Shown here in pieces: positions 43,276 through 52,881 of a stretch of 64,000 nt of DNA. The number at the start of each line of letters is the position of its first letter. The first letter of the stretch is position 1. The notes beneath the pieces were generated by a model. That model had not been told where the DNA came from and did no database searches. It saw only the letters and a list, made by a program, of their open reading frames with translations. The stretch is taken from contig CAIMWS010000282.1 in the NCBI GenBank assembly GCA_903845125.1, positions 1 to 64,000 of the forward strand, in the 5' to 3' direction. Source of the DNA: an uncultured Verrucomicrobiota bacterium. Its GTDB lineage: Bacteria; Verrucomicrobiota; Verrucomicrobiia; Limisphaerales; UBA1319. Made by a program: the position numbers and the translations under genes.

Positions 43276-43326
43276 CCATACCCTGGCGCCGACGGGACGC
43301 CCGGGCCTTTTAAGCGCAGTTGTTTT

Positions 43327-44586
43327 ATGCAAAGATTACCCGGATTTCGGGATTTCTATCCTGAGCCGCTACCTAATACGGATGTCTGGAGCGCCGATGC
43401 CCGCCAGCATATTTTCGACCGCTGGCGCAAAACCGCCCGGAGCTATGGCTTCCGTGAATACGACGGCCCCCCCTTGGAAACGCTCGACCTCTACACGGTC
43501 AAAAGCGGTGAGGAAATCGTCGGTCAGCTTTATAACTTTATCGACAAAGGGGACCGCGGAGTATCTTTGCGACCGGAGATGACCCCCACCCTGGCCCGGA
43601 TGGTTGGCACCCACGAACGCAATTACAAGAAGCCCATCAAGTGGTTCGCCCTGCCCCAATTATTCCGCTACGAAAAACAGCAAAAGGGGCGCCTGCGCGA
43701 ACATTTCCAACTCAATGCCGACATCCTCGGCGAAGCCGGCCCGCCGGTGGATGCCGAGCTGATTGCCCTGCTGATCGATACCCTGCGCTCCCTGGGCCTC
43801 ACCCAGGAGGATTTTTTCGTGCGGCTCAGCAGCCGCCATGCATGGCACGAGTTTTTCGCCAGTAAATGCCAGGATTCATCCCGGGAACTGGCCTTTTACC
43901 AGGTCATCGACAAACTGGAACGTGAAACACCCGAGCAAAACCAGGAAAAGCTGGCCGCCTTGGGATTTTCCCTGGCCGAGGTCCAGCAATTCATCACGGA
44001 AGGCAAACCCACGCCGGAGCTGGCCGCCATCCTGGAAAACCTGGGCGCGCGTGGATTGGGTGAATACGTGCGCGTGGATTACAGCATCATCCGCGGCCTG
44101 GCCTATTACACGGGAGTGGTATTTGAGGCCTTTGATCGGAAAGGCATGTTCCGGGCCATTGCCGGCGGCGGGCGTTATGACCACCTCGTGGAGCTGATCA
44201 CCGGCGGCAAAGTGAAAATCACCGCCGCAGGCTTCGGCATGGGCGATGTGGTACTGACCGAACTGCTCAAAGAGCGCGGCAAACTGCCCGCTTTCGATGC
44301 CGGGGTGGAGGTTTTCTGCCTCATTGAGGACGAATCATTGCGCAGCCAGAGCCTGCGCTGGGTGCAGGAGTGGCGCGAAGCAGGGCTCGTGACCGACTAT
44401 GCCATGGCTCCGCTGAAAAGCGATAAACAGTTCAAACGCGCCTTGGATGCCCACGCCCTTTTCACCGCCAAACTGGAAAAAAACGAGGGCGGCGAGCTGA
44501 TGATCCGGTTGAAACGGTTGCAGGACCGCCAGGAACAGGTGGTGAAACCGGAGGCAGTCGCGGGCGTGGTGCGGGCAACAAGTTAA
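43327..44586 (+). CDS. hisS: histidyl-tRNA synthetase
   Basis: A 419-aa class II aminoacyl-tRNA synthetase charging tRNA-His. Motif 1 region FRDFYPEPLPNTDVWSADAR; motif 2 LPQLFRYEKQQKGRLREHFQLNADI; the histidine-binding stretches RVDYSIIRGLAYYTGVVFEA and AIAGGGRYDHLVELI; motif 3 TAAGFGMGDVVLTELL; and a C-terminal anticodon-binding domain (VEVFCLIEDESLRSQSLRWV ...). It lies 51 nt after the HU gene, so co-transcription is possible. The start ATG follows directly on the family's usual N-terminus (MQRLPGFRDF). Confidence 0.96.
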   Translation: MQRLPGFRDFYPEPLPNTDVWSADARQHIFDRWRKTARSYGFREYDGPPLETLDLYTVKSGEEIVGQLYNFIDKGDRGVSLRPEMTPTLARMVGTHERNYKKPIKWFALPQLFRYEKQQKGRLREHFQLNADILGEAGPPVDAELIALLIDTLRSLGLTQEDFFVRLSSRHAWHEFFASKCQDSSRELAFYQVIDKLERETPEQNQEKLAALGFSLAEVQQFITEGKPTPELAAILENLGARGLGEYVRVDYSIIRGLAYYTGVVFEAFDRKGMFRAIAGGGRYDHLVELITGGKVKITAAGFGMGDVVLTELLKERGKLPAFDAGVEVFCLIEDESLRSQSLRWVQEWREAGLVTDYAMAPLKSDKQFKRALDAHALFTAKLEKNEGGELMIRLKRLQDRQEQVVKPEAVAGVVRATS

Positions 44587-44773
44587 GCCGTGCCTTGGAA
44601 ATGGGGCGGGTAGTGAAGTGATTGCACCGCAGGTTCTTGAGCCAGCCACCACGGGCGTTTCGATCGGCTTGGGATCAGCCGGGAAAGACGAAGCCCTTGC
44701 GCCGAATGATCCCCCCAAACCGGCCGCTCCCTTGTCCGGGAAGCGGCTAACCCAAGGCCCCGCGGTTCGGTGC

Positions 44774-45943
44774 TCAGGCTGGCTTCAGGCCAGGCTGGAG
44801 CAATTCCCGCTGCCAGGGCAGCAGGCGCGACTGGTGTTCCTCCCAATCCTGGGCCAGCAGCAGCAGGGTGGTCCGGCTGGCTATGAAGCTGGCTTCCAAG
44901 CCCAAATCCACGGCACAGGCATCCCGCCGTAGGCGCAATTTTTCATATTCGCGATGTTCCGCATGGGTCATGCGCCGGCCGGAAGATCGTGGATGTTTCA
45001 CCCGCTCGGGATGCGGGCGCGTCAAAGCCTGCTCAACCACCTCCAACAAACCCGCCCGGCGGCGCGGGGTAAGATATTTGGGCAGCCAAGGCTCAACATC
45101 CCCTTCCGTGGCTTTTTCAGACAAAAACACCAGCAGTTCATGGCTGAGAATGAAAAAGGGCGGCTTGTTTGCCTGGACCGCCTCATAATCCCGCCAATAC
45201 CACAGTTCCCGCAGAACTCCCAGGGCGCCCTTGGACAGTTTTTCGCTGCCCTTGATGCGCCAGGCATCGTGGTTGTCGGCGGGCTTGGTCCGGCAGCAGG
45301 TCTGAACCAGCTGGGTGCAGGCATCGGCATGCCATTGGAGCCGGCCTTTGGCAGCCAACTGCTCCTTGAGGAGGTCCGACAACGCCTTCAGGTGGCGGGT
45401 ATCGTTCAAGGCGTAATCGCGCATGCGATCCGTCAGCGGCCGCCGCGCCCAATTGGCTTTTTGCGGGCCTTTCTCGAGCTTGATCCCGAGGAATTCCTCC
45501 GCCAGGTCATTGAGCCCGTAACGGGAGAGCCCCAGATAGCGCGCGGCGAGCATGGTGTCGAATACCTGGGCGGGAACGAAACGATAGGCGCGCCAGAGCA
45601 GGCGCAGGTCGTAATCACACCCGTGCAGGATGATTTCGCGCGGCTGCAGAACCTCCAAAAGCGGCTCCAGCTGGACATTGGCCAGCGGATCCACCAAGGC
45701 ATCGCGCCCAGCCACGCTGAGCTGAAGCAAACAAAGCTTCTCAGGATAGCTATATAAGCTGTCCGCTTCGGTATCCAGAGCTATCCATCCAGTGCCACCC
45801 AGGCACGGGAGCAACTCCGCTAACTTTTGGTCGGTATCGATCACGCGCACTAACCATGTTTCAAAAGATAACAGGTTCGCATAATCATTGGTGATCCATC
45901 CGGCACTTGTCAAGAGCCGCCTATGGCTATAAGTTGGCGGCAT
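44774..45943 (-). CDS. rnd: ribonuclease D-like 3'-5' exonuclease with HRDC domain
   Basis: A 389-aa exoribonuclease of the DEDD family. Start placed at the internal ATG at 45943 (MPPTYSHRRLLTSAGWITND); a downstream GTG (VIDTDQKLAEL) is an alternative. Exo I: WIALDTEADSLYSYPEKLCL; Exo II: ILHGCDYDLRLLWRAY; Exo III: MRDYALNDTRHLKALSDLL, with the catalytic Tyr and Asp of YALND. An HRDC region follows (GALGVLRELWYWRDYEAVQA), then a basic, Arg-rich C-terminal segment. Role: tRNA 3' maturation or RNA decay. It diverges from the protease gene, and their annotated ATG codons overlap within a GCATGC palindrome. Confidence 0.9.
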   Translation of the reverse strand: MPPTYSHRRLLTSAGWITNDYANLLSFETWLVRVIDTDQKLAELLPCLGGTGWIALDTEADSLYSYPEKLCLLQLSVAGRDALVDPLANVQLEPLLEVLQPREIILHGCDYDLRLLWRAYRFVPAQVFDTMLAARYLGLSRYGLNDLAEEFLGIKLEKGPQKANWARRPLTDRMRDYALNDTRHLKALSDLLKEQLAAKGRLQWHADACTQLVQTCCRTKPADNHDAWRIKGSEKLSKGALGVLRELWYWRDYEAVQANKPPFFILSHELLVFLSEKATEGDVEPWLPKYLTPRRRAGLLEVVEQALTRPHPERVKHPRSSGRRMTHAEHREYEKLRLRRDACAVDLGLEASFIASRTTLLLLAQDWEEHQSRLLPWQRELLQPGLKPA

Positions 45944-47054
45944 GCGGAAAACACTGACCGAGAGGTGGGCTGGCTGTTCTCTGGCCACCCCCAGTTTGAT
46001 TGCGTATCCAACCGCGAAGGCCGGGGCATGCCAGGCGCCTTCACCCGCATTATTTGCCATCCCGGAGGCTGCCAGGCGCCGGACGGCTGCCGCTTTCCTG
46101 GCGGGGATGACGGCGGTGGCCCTGTTCTCCGCGCAGCCTCCAGTGCTGGGGGATCAACTGCAGCTCAAGGACAAGGCGGCCCTCACGGGCAAAATCCTCG
46201 CCGAAAAGCCGGACCAAATTTTCGTGGACCTGGGATTCACCGTGCTGGCCGTGCCGCGCACCCAGATCGAAAAAATTTCCAAGGAGGAAGTTCCCAACCC
46301 TGCCCCGGCAGTAGCCACCGCCACCCCGGCCATCATCCGGAAGAACCTCTACTATGCCTCCTCCTCCATCCCGGCGGAACGCCCGGTGCGGGAGTGGGTG
46401 CACCGCCTCGGCGAGGCGGTGGTGCAAGTGCGCACGCCCAGCAGCCTGGGCTCGGGTTTCGTCCTCAATGAGGAGGGATACCTGATCACCAATTTCCACG
46501 TCATCGAAAACGAAACCTCCCTCTCGGTGGAGGTTTACCATTCGAAAAACGGCCAGCTGGAATTGAAGAACTACCGCCAGATCAAAATCGTGGCCATCAA
46601 CAAATTCGCCGATCTGGCCCTGCTGAAAATCGATGATCCCGGCGCGCCCAAATTCACTTTTGTGCCGCTGGGCAACACCGAAAACTTGGGCGTGGGCGAG
46701 CGGGTTTTCGCCATCGGCAGCCCGCTGGGCCTGGAACGAACCGTGACCGAAGGCATTTTGAGCACCAAAACCCGCTTGATCGAAGGCTCCCTTTTCCTGC
46801 AAACCAATGCCCAGATCAACCCGGGGAACAGCGGCGGGCCTTTGTTCAACCAGCGAGGCGAGGTGATTGGCGTCACCAATATGAAGGCTAATTTCGGGGA
46901 AGGCCTGGGCTTCGCCATCCCGGCGGAAAACGTGATCTTTTTCCTCAAACAGCGCGACGCTTTCGCCTACAACAACGAGAATCCCCAAAGCCCCTACCGA
47001 TACCTGGACCCTCCCCGGCGGACGAGCCAAACCACCAGCCCGGCGGGGCATTGA
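45942..47054 (+). CDS. exported trypsin-like serine protease (DegP/HtrA-like, no PDZ)
   Basis: A 370-aa protein with an uncertain start: ATG at 45942 or TTG at 45996. The hydrophobic signal (RRRTAAAFLAGMTAVALFSA) lies about 45 residues in from the first Met. Residues 75-130 form a small beta domain (LQLKDKAALTGKILAEKPDQ). The chymotrypsin-fold protease domain has the catalytic His in YLITNFHVIENETSLS, Asp in KFADLALLKIDDP, and Ser in QINPGNSGGPLFNQRGEVIG. The chain ends about 60 residues after the Ser, so no PDZ domain is present, unlike canonical DegP (which has two PDZ domains) and DegS (one). It would act in the periplasm. The following gene is convergent. Confidence 0.88.
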   Translation: MRKTLTERWAGCSLATPSLIAYPTAKAGACQAPSPALFAIPEAARRRTAAAFLAGMTAVALFSAQPPVLGDQLQLKDKAALTGKILAEKPDQIFVDLGFTVLAVPRTQIEKISKEEVPNPAPAVATATPAIIRKNLYYASSSIPAERPVREWVHRLGEAVVQVRTPSSLGSGFVLNEEGYLITNFHVIENETSLSVEVYHSKNGQLELKNYRQIKIVAINKFADLALLKIDDPGAPKFTFVPLGNTENLGVGERVFAIGSPLGLERTVTEGILSTKTRLIEGSLFLQTNAQINPGNSGGPLFNQRGEVIGVTNMKANFGEGLGFAIPAENVIFFLKQRDAFAYNNENPQSPYRYLDPPRRTSQTTSPAGH

Positions 47055-47157
47055 TAGCCCGTTGTGGCCAGCGTGGATTGACCCTGCACGGTCCAATCCG
47101 CATGGCTTGCGGGAAAAATAACGGGTAAAGCTGGACTTATTCAGTCCGGAATCCCGC

Positions 47158-49242
47158 TCACGGAGCGCTCAACACCTGGACATCCGGAATTGCGGGCTGG
47201 CCCGGTTTCCCGGCCGGGCCTTGGGCGGAGAGCATCAGGTTGGCCAACCGGACCGCCCGGCCGCCCTGGTCAATCCGGTAAACCCATTGGCGGCCGTTGC
47301 CAATAATGCCCGGCGGAGGAGCCGCCCTCACTTTTCCTGCCTCGGACCACTGCAAGGTGACCGCGCCGGGTTCGGGCATCACCACGTTCCCGGGCCACTG
47401 CAAAATAATCTGCCGGACCTCCTGTGGCTGGTCCCAGAGCAAACCGCAGATGGCGGAGGCACGATCGAACTTCAACTCCGCAAACAGCGGGGCGATCTCC
47501 GGCGGCAGCGGATCCATCGTATCGCACCGGAAAACGTGTGCCTGGCGGGCCAGTTCACCGGGCTGGGAAACCACCGCCAGGCCCGGCGCCGGGGCTGGAT
47601 TCACCTGGCCATGGGGAAAGAAGACCTGGGGCTCGCCTCCGCTGCCTTTGAGGGGATCGAAAACATCCAATAACGGCACCCAGAGTTTGGCTGCGCCTTG
47701 GGTGGTTGATCCCAGCAGCAACGGCCCGCGGAACCATCGGGTGGCGCCGGGCGCTTCGTCAGGATGCAGCGCGGGGCGTGGTTCCAATGCTTGTTGGAAC
47801 GAAACCTCAACCACCATTCCCGCCACCGGTTTCAGCAGGATCTCCACGAACGATCCGCCATTACGCGGTGCCACACGGCTCCCATTGACAGCCACCTGGA
47901 GACTCCCCGGCACGGCCCAGGAAGGAACAAAGAACCGGAAACGCACCGCCTTGGAAACCTGGCTCTCCAGGATCTCCAGGCGCACCGTGCCTTCCTGGGG
48001 ATACCCAGTGGTCTCACGCACCCTGCAGATCCCGCCGGATAACCGCAAGGTCGCGAGGTTGTCGGTGTAAAACGCCAGCACCACCGTGTCGTGGCCCATG
48101 AAATAGCTATGCTGGATGGCCCGGGCCAGCCCCTCGCCGCCGCGCATGGAGCAGCAGAAGGGCGCCTCTTGGTGGCCCTTCGCGCGGCAGATCCCGTTCG
48201 CCCCGACACACGGGCCGGTGCCAAAGCCGCCATTGCGCAATTGCCCGGGCAAAAGGCCGTTGAACAGAATCAGATGGGCGTCTTCGAGGAAGGAAGCCTC
48301 CCCGGTGATGCGCCAGAGGTTGACCGCGAGCAGGTAGGAATCCACGACCGCGCAGGCTTCCGTCCACTGCGGCCGGTTGAACCAGTTGAAATTCTCGTAG
48401 GTTTGCGTCATCGCCAGGCGGCGATATTGCCGGTAAAGAGCCTTGGCAAAAGCAAGGTCTTCCGGCCTGCCCTGCAGCTCGTGCCAGCGCAGGATGCCGG
48501 TCGCCGCGGAAAGCATTGCATGCGTCTGGGCGCTGATCTTGACCAGGTCCAGCGCGCGGTATCTGGCGATCATGGTTTCGATCGCCGCCTTGAGTTCCGG
48601 GGACGGAACCAGGGAATAGCTCCGGGTGATGCCGTCCAGCAGAAGGAAGAGTTGCCCGATGTCCCCTCCGGAAAGGCGCCAGTTCACCCGGAGCGCCGCC
48701 TCCGAATCCTGCCGGTAGAGCGAAATAGCTTCCCGGCACGGCACAAACAGGTTCGCCGACATTCTCCGCAGAGTGGCGATGGCGGTGGCGTCCTGCGTCC
48801 ACCCGGCGTATTCGCTCAAGCCGCAGAAGTAGCCGTTGTGCCCGGCCAGGGTATCCTCGTTGGCACGGGATTCGGGCAGTATGGGGCCGAGGTAACCATC
48901 GCGATTCTGCAGTCCAGGGCTGAGTTTCAAAATCTCCTGGAGATTGGCCGGCGCCTTTTGGTGCAGGGCCCGGGAGAGCAGCGTCAGCGCATTGAGGCAA
49001 CGGCCGATGGCATCGCCAGGGAAGGCCTCGAAATTTACTTTGGAAATGTTGTCCCACTGGAAATACCCCTCCTGCAGGTGCCCAAACGCAAGCTCCGCGC
49101 GCGTCTTCAACAACCCGCCGGGAAGCACATCCTCGAAAGCAATACCTTGGATGGCTGAATCTTCGGTCTCCCTGCCGGAACCGCTGAAACTGGCCGAAGC
49201 CAGAACCGCCAAGACCGCGATGGTTTTCCTCCCGATTCCCAT
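47158..49242 (-). CDS. exported GH127-like (beta-L-arabinofuranosidase/DUF1680) protein
   Basis: A 694-aa protein with a signal peptide (MGIGRKTIAVLAVLASASFSG). The N-terminal two thirds form an (alpha/alpha)6 barrel typical of GH127/DUF1680: FPGDAIGRCLNALTLLSRAL, LQNRDGYLGPILPESRANED, YENFNWFNRPQWTEACAVVD and AHLILFNGLLPGQL. The GH127 double-Cys motif with neighbouring acidic residue is EAPFCCSMRGGEGLARAIQH; in the characterised enzyme the second region Cys is the nucleophile, held near Zn. C-terminal beta-sandwich domains follow. The substrate is likely a plant or algal arabinoside, inferred only from the family. It lies downstream of nrdJ and its terminator. Confidence 0.8.
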   Translation of the reverse strand: MGIGRKTIAVLAVLASASFSGSGRETEDSAIQGIAFEDVLPGGLLKTRAELAFGHLQEGYFQWDNISKVNFEAFPGDAIGRCLNALTLLSRALHQKAPANLQEILKLSPGLQNRDGYLGPILPESRANEDTLAGHNGYFCGLSEYAGWTQDATAIATLRRMSANLFVPCREAISLYRQDSEAALRVNWRLSGGDIGQLFLLLDGITRSYSLVPSPELKAAIETMIARYRALDLVKISAQTHAMLSAATGILRWHELQGRPEDLAFAKALYRQYRRLAMTQTYENFNWFNRPQWTEACAVVDSYLLAVNLWRITGEASFLEDAHLILFNGLLPGQLRNGGFGTGPCVGANGICRAKGHQEAPFCCSMRGGEGLARAIQHSYFMGHDTVVLAFYTDNLATLRLSGGICRVRETTGYPQEGTVRLEILESQVSKAVRFRFFVPSWAVPGSLQVAVNGSRVAPRNGGSFVEILLKPVAGMVVEVSFQQALEPRPALHPDEAPGATRWFRGPLLLGSTTQGAAKLWVPLLDVFDPLKGSGGEPQVFFPHGQVNPAPAPGLAVVSQPGELARQAHVFRCDTMDPLPPEIAPLFAELKFDRASAICGLLWDQPQEVRQIILQWPGNVVMPEPGAVTLQWSEAGKVRAAPPPGIIGNGRQWVYRIDQGGRAVRLANLMLSAQGPAGKPGQPAIPDVQVLSAP

Positions 49243-49283
49243 ATTTTCGCCCTTACGTCCGGGGCTGGTGGATGGCCATCAGC

Positions 49284-49328
49284 CAAAAAGAACCACCCAG
49301 GATCCCACTATGTCCTTTTGGGTGGTTC
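49284..49328 (-). terminator. nrdJ: intrinsic terminator of nrdJ
   Basis: On the minus strand a perfect 10-bp stem GAACCACCCA/TGGGTGGTTC with a 19-nt loop is followed by TTTTT. It lies about 60 nt after the nrdJ stop and before the GH127-like gene. Confidence 0.85.
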
Positions 49329-49386
49329 CCCAATCCCGCCTCGCTTGAATTTTCCGGCGAGGACCGGGATGGTGGGAGGCTTTTCA

Positions 49387-52300
49387 CTACGAACAGCCCA
49401 AGCTCTCGCCGCAGTTCAGGCACTTGTAGCAGGCGCCATTGCGCACGGTGACATGCCCGCAGGAGGGGCAAGTGGGCGCGTCCTGCTGGAAATGGGCGAT
49501 GGAGGCGCTCAAAGTGTGGTAGCCATGGCCATTGCCGCCATTGTGCTTTTGGGCGGCCGGTCCGGGCACTTTGGCTTTTTCGCCGCCATTGGCCGCCAAC
49601 TCCGGACTGTCGGCCAAAGGGAGATCCGGAACCGGCCGGTTCACCTTTTTCTCGATCTCCTCCTGGAGGCCGGGAATGGAGAGTTCCGCCTGGTAGGAAG
49701 CCTGGGTATTGCTCTCCCGGTAGCCGGGCACAAATTGGAGGGCCATCCAGCGGAACACGTAGTCGATGATCGAGGAGGCGTTGCGGATTTCCGGATTGCG
49801 CGTGAAACCGGACGGCTCAAAACGCTGGTGGGCGAACTTGCGCACCAGGGTTTCCATGGGCACCCCGTATTGCAGGGCGATGCTGGTCAGGGTGGCGATG
49901 CAATCCATGAGGCCGCCGATGGTGGAGCCTTCCTTGGCCATGGTGATGAACAGTTCGCCGGGCTGGCCATCCTCGAACAGGCCAACCGTCAAATAGCCCT
50001 CGTGCCCGGCGATATCGAATTTATGGGTAACGGCCGTGCGGGTTTCCGGCAGGCGCCGGCGGACAGGTATACCCACTTTTTCACGCAGCTTGGCCACGGT
50101 CTTTTCCAGATCCTGGATCTTATCCTGGAGTGGCTTCAACTCGCTGCTGGGATCGGTCCCCGGCCCGCTTTCCTGGGTTTTCTTGGTGTTCAGGGGTTGC
50201 GAGCGCTTGGATCCATCCCGGTAAATGGCCACGCATTTCAGGCCCATTTTCCAAGCCTGCACGTAGGCATCCATGATGTCCTCCACGGAACAATCATTGG
50301 GCAGGTTGACGGTCTTGGAGATGGCTCCGCTGATGAACGGCTGGGCGGCGCCCATCATGCGCAGATGGGCCAGGTAATGGATGCTGCGCTGGCCGCGATC
50401 CGGCCGGAAGGCACAATCGAAGACCGGCAAGTGCTCCGGTTTCAGGCCGCTGGCGACCGGCTGGCCATTCTCGACCACGTCCTCGATGGTGTCATACCGG
50501 GCAATGTGGCCGGTGATTTTCTGAACGTCCGCCTCGGGATAGCCAAGCGCCTTCAGCGCCTCCGGCACCGTGCGGTTGACAATCTTGAGCATGCCCCCTC
50601 CCGCCAGGAGCTTGTATTTGACCAAGGCGATGTCCGGCTCGATGCCGGTGGTATCGCAATCCATCATGAAAGCGATGGTGCCGGTGGGAGCCAGCACGGA
50701 TACCTGAGCATTGCGGAAACCGTTTTTCCGGCCCAAATCCATGGCCCGGTTCCAGCAAGCCCGGGCTTCGTCCTTGAGGTATTCAAATCTCGGTTCGGGA
50801 TGGATGGCTTCCACCGCCTCCCGATGCATGCGGATGACGCCCAGCATCGATTCCACATTGTTTTTCAGAACCGGCTTTGAACCCCCCCGGCAGCGGGAAT
50901 CGTGGTAGCCTTGGAACGGCGCCAGGATCCCGGACATAAGGGCGGATTGCTCGTAAGCGGTGCCGGTCAGCATGGCCGTGATGGCACCGGCCAGGGACCG
51001 CCCCGCATCCGAATCGTAAGCGAGGCCGTAGCTCATGATCAACGAACCCAGGTTGGCATAGCCGAGGCCCAAAGTGCGAAACAGGTGGGAATTTTCCGCG
51101 ATTTCCTCCGTCGGGTAGGAGGCGTTATCCACGAGGATTTCCTGGGCTGTGATGAAAATCCGGATGGCGGCTTGGAAACGCTCCACATCGAATAGGCCGT
51201 CCGCCTTTTTGAACTTCATCAGGTTCAAGGAAGCGAGATTGCAGGCGGTATTGTCGAGGAACACGTATTCCGAGCAAGGATTGGTGGAGTGGATGGGAGC
51301 CGTGCCTTTGCAGGTGTGCCATTTCTGGATGGTGCCATCGTATTGCATGCCCGGATCGCCGCAAATGTAGGTGCCTTCGGCGATTTTCCGGAGCAGCTTG
51401 GCCGCGTCCTTGGTCTCCAGCGGCCGTCCGGTCGTCACCGAGCGGGTCACCCACTCCTTGCCGGCGAGGGCGGCCTGCATGAACTCGTCGCTGGCGCGCA
51501 CCGAGAGATTCTCGTTCTGATACATGACGCTGCCGTAAGCATCGCCATTATACGAACCGCTGTAGCCCTGCTCGATCAGCGCCCACGCTTTCTTCTCCTC
51601 AACTTGCTTGGCATCGATGAACTCTTCGATATCCCCATGCCAGTCGAACAAAGTGTTCATTTTCGCGGCCCGCCGGGTTTTCCCACCGGATTTGACCACA
51701 TTGGCCACCTGATCATAAACCTTGAGGAAGGAAAGCGGTCCGCTGGGGCGCCCGCCACCGCTCAACTTCTCCTTGTTGGAGCGGATGGGGGACAAATCGG
51801 TGCCCGTGCCTGAGCCGAATTTGAACAGCATAGCCTCGCTGTGGGCCAGCCGCATGATGGATTCCATGTTGTCATCCACCGATTGGATGAAACAGGCGCT
51901 GCACTGGGGCTTGATGTACTGCGAGGGAGCCCGTTCACAGGCTTTCTTATCCCCGTTGAAATACCAATTGCCCAGCGCGGATGTGTTCCCCACGCCATAT
52001 TCATGATACAAGCCAACATTGAACCAAACCGGAGAATTGAAGGATCCATGCTGGTTGACACAAAGCCATACCAGCTCGGAATAAAAGACTTCGCCATCCT
52101 CCTGGCTGAAATACCCGTCCTGCACCCCCCAGTCGGCGATGGTCCGGCATACCCGGTGGATCAGCTGGCGCGCTGAAGTCTCGCGCTCCGGAGTGTTTTG
52201 CTCGCCGTAAAAATATTTGGAAACCACCACCTTGGAGGCCAGGTAGGACCAACTTTTTGGCACTTCCACATTTTCCTGCTTGAACACCACCTTGCCATTG

Positions 52301-52497
52301 TCGTCGGTGATTTCAGCGAGGCGGCGATCCCAATCCACTTGCTCAAACGGACTCTGCCTGGCATCACTGAACACCCGCTGGATTTTCAACGTCTTGGGCT
52401 CCAAACGTCCGTTGGAACGTTTTTTGGGAACCATGCCCCGGCTTGAGCGCCCCCGGGTGGGAACCGGGATGCTCACATCTTCGCGACTATCGATCAT
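49387..52497 (-). CDS. nrdJ: adenosylcobalamin-dependent (class II) ribonucleotide reductase
   Basis: Reduces ribonucleotides to deoxyribonucleotides with a B12 radical. Start at the ATG at 52497 (MIDSREDVSIPVPTRGRSSR), preceded by GAAGGTG; 1036 aa. The 10-stranded barrel has PQCSACFIQSVDDNMESIMR, the catalytic loop NPCSEYVFLDNTACNLASLN (Asn-Cys-Glu), and the Gly/Thr-rich APTGTIAFMMDCDTTGIEPD. The C-terminal region holds a coiled-coil (SSELKPLQDKIQDLEKTVAK), an additional conserved domain, and a zinc-ribbon-like end (CPSCGHVTVRNGACYKCLNC GESLGCS) that contains redox-active Cys. A class II enzyme implies a need for cobalamin. It is monocistronic, with a structured leader and its own terminator. 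Confidence 0.96.
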   Translation of the reverse strand: MIDSREDVSIPVPTRGRSSRGMVPKKRSNGRLEPKTLKIQRVFSDARQSPFEQVDWDRRLAEITDDNGKVVFKQENVEVPKSWSYLASKVVVSKYFYGEQNTPERETSARQLIHRVCRTIADWGVQDGYFSQEDGEVFYSELVWLCVNQHGSFNSPVWFNVGLYHEYGVGNTSALGNWYFNGDKKACERAPSQYIKPQCSACFIQSVDDNMESIMRLAHSEAMLFKFGSGTGTDLSPIRSNKEKLSGGGRPSGPLSFLKVYDQVANVVKSGGKTRRAAKMNTLFDWHGDIEEFIDAKQVEEKKAWALIEQGYSGSYNGDAYGSVMYQNENLSVRASDEFMQAALAGKEWVTRSVTTGRPLETKDAAKLLRKIAEGTYICGDPGMQYDGTIQKWHTCKGTAPIHSTNPCSEYVFLDNTACNLASLNLMKFKKADGLFDVERFQAAIRIFITAQEILVDNASYPTEEIAENSHLFRTLGLGYANLGSLIMSYGLAYDSDAGRSLAGAITAMLTGTAYEQSALMSGILAPFQGYHDSRCRGGSKPVLKNNVESMLGVIRMHREAVEAIHPEPRFEYLKDEARACWNRAMDLGRKNGFRNAQVSVLAPTGTIAFMMDCDTTGIEPDIALVKYKLLAGGGMLKIVNRTVPEALKALGYPEADVQKITGHIARYDTIEDVVENGQPVASGLKPEHLPVFDCAFRPDRGQRSIHYLAHLRMMGAAQPFISGAISKTVNLPNDCSVEDIMDAYVQAWKMGLKCVAIYRDGSKRSQPLNTKKTQESGPGTDPSSELKPLQDKIQDLEKTVAKLREKVGIPVRRRLPETRTAVTHKFDIAGHEGYLTVGLFEDGQPGELFITMAKEGSTIGGLMDCIATLTSIALQYGVPMETLVRKFAHQRFEPSGFTRNPEIRNASSIIDYVFRWMALQFVPGYRESNTQASYQAELSIPGLQEEIEKKVNRPVPDLPLADSPELAANGGEKAKVPGPAAQKHNGGNGHGYHTLSASIAHFQQDAPTCPSCGHVTVRNGACYKCLNCGESLGCS

Positions 52498-52745
52498 AAA
52501 CGCACCTTCAATCTGGAAAAAACCAAAACGGATGCACATCGCCAGCCTCAGGCAATACCCATCCGTTCAAAAACTCGTCAAAACCGAGGTTGAATCAAAC
52601 CAAAACCAAAAATCATCAATCCGACAAATAACCCCATTTAGTGGGGCTTTTCCAAAACCATACCACTACCCATTGTGTCATCAAGAGGATTTTAAAAATT
52701 AATTTCAACCGCCGTTTCTGGTTGGAAATCAAGCAGTTCCGAACG
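52498..52745 (-). promoter_or_regulatory. nrdJ upstream/leader region
   Basis: AT-richer region between the terminator of the upstream NHL gene and nrdJ. It holds a small hairpin (CCCCACTAAATGGGG, about 52632-52646) and the terminator-like hairpin listed next. I did not recognise a cobalamin riboswitch or a convincing NrdR box. Confidence 0.4.
52517..52567 (-). promoter_or_regulatory. terminator-like hairpin in the nrdJ leader
   Basis: Eight-bp stem AACGGATG/CATCCGTT around a 25-nt loop that can form an inner GCC/GGC, followed by TTGGTTTTTTCC. It ends 20 nt before the nrdJ start codon, so it could act as a transcription attenuator. Confidence 0.5.
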
Positions 52746-52772
52746 AAAAAAAAGTGGCTGACTGGGGAGCCA
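52746..52772 (-). terminator. intrinsic terminator after the first NHL/cohesin-like gene
   Basis: On the minus strand TGGCT/AGCCA stem with an 8-nt loop followed by C and eight T residues, about 110 nt after the stop at 52882. An extra hairpin (ACCCAT/ATGGGT with nested TAGC/GCTA) lies between, at about 52813-52836. Confidence 0.6.
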
Positions 52773-52881
52773 AACTGAACCCCACGGCTGGGGCATCACA
52801 CTTACCCACCCATAGCACTCGCTATCAATGGGTTATGAATACTTCAAAACCGGCCTGCTCGACGGCTTTAAATCCGAAGCA

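Noticed and set aside
52498-52881. Cobalamin riboswitch upstream of nrdJ
   Set aside because: No recognisable B12 box or aptamer core by eye; only hairpins were seen.
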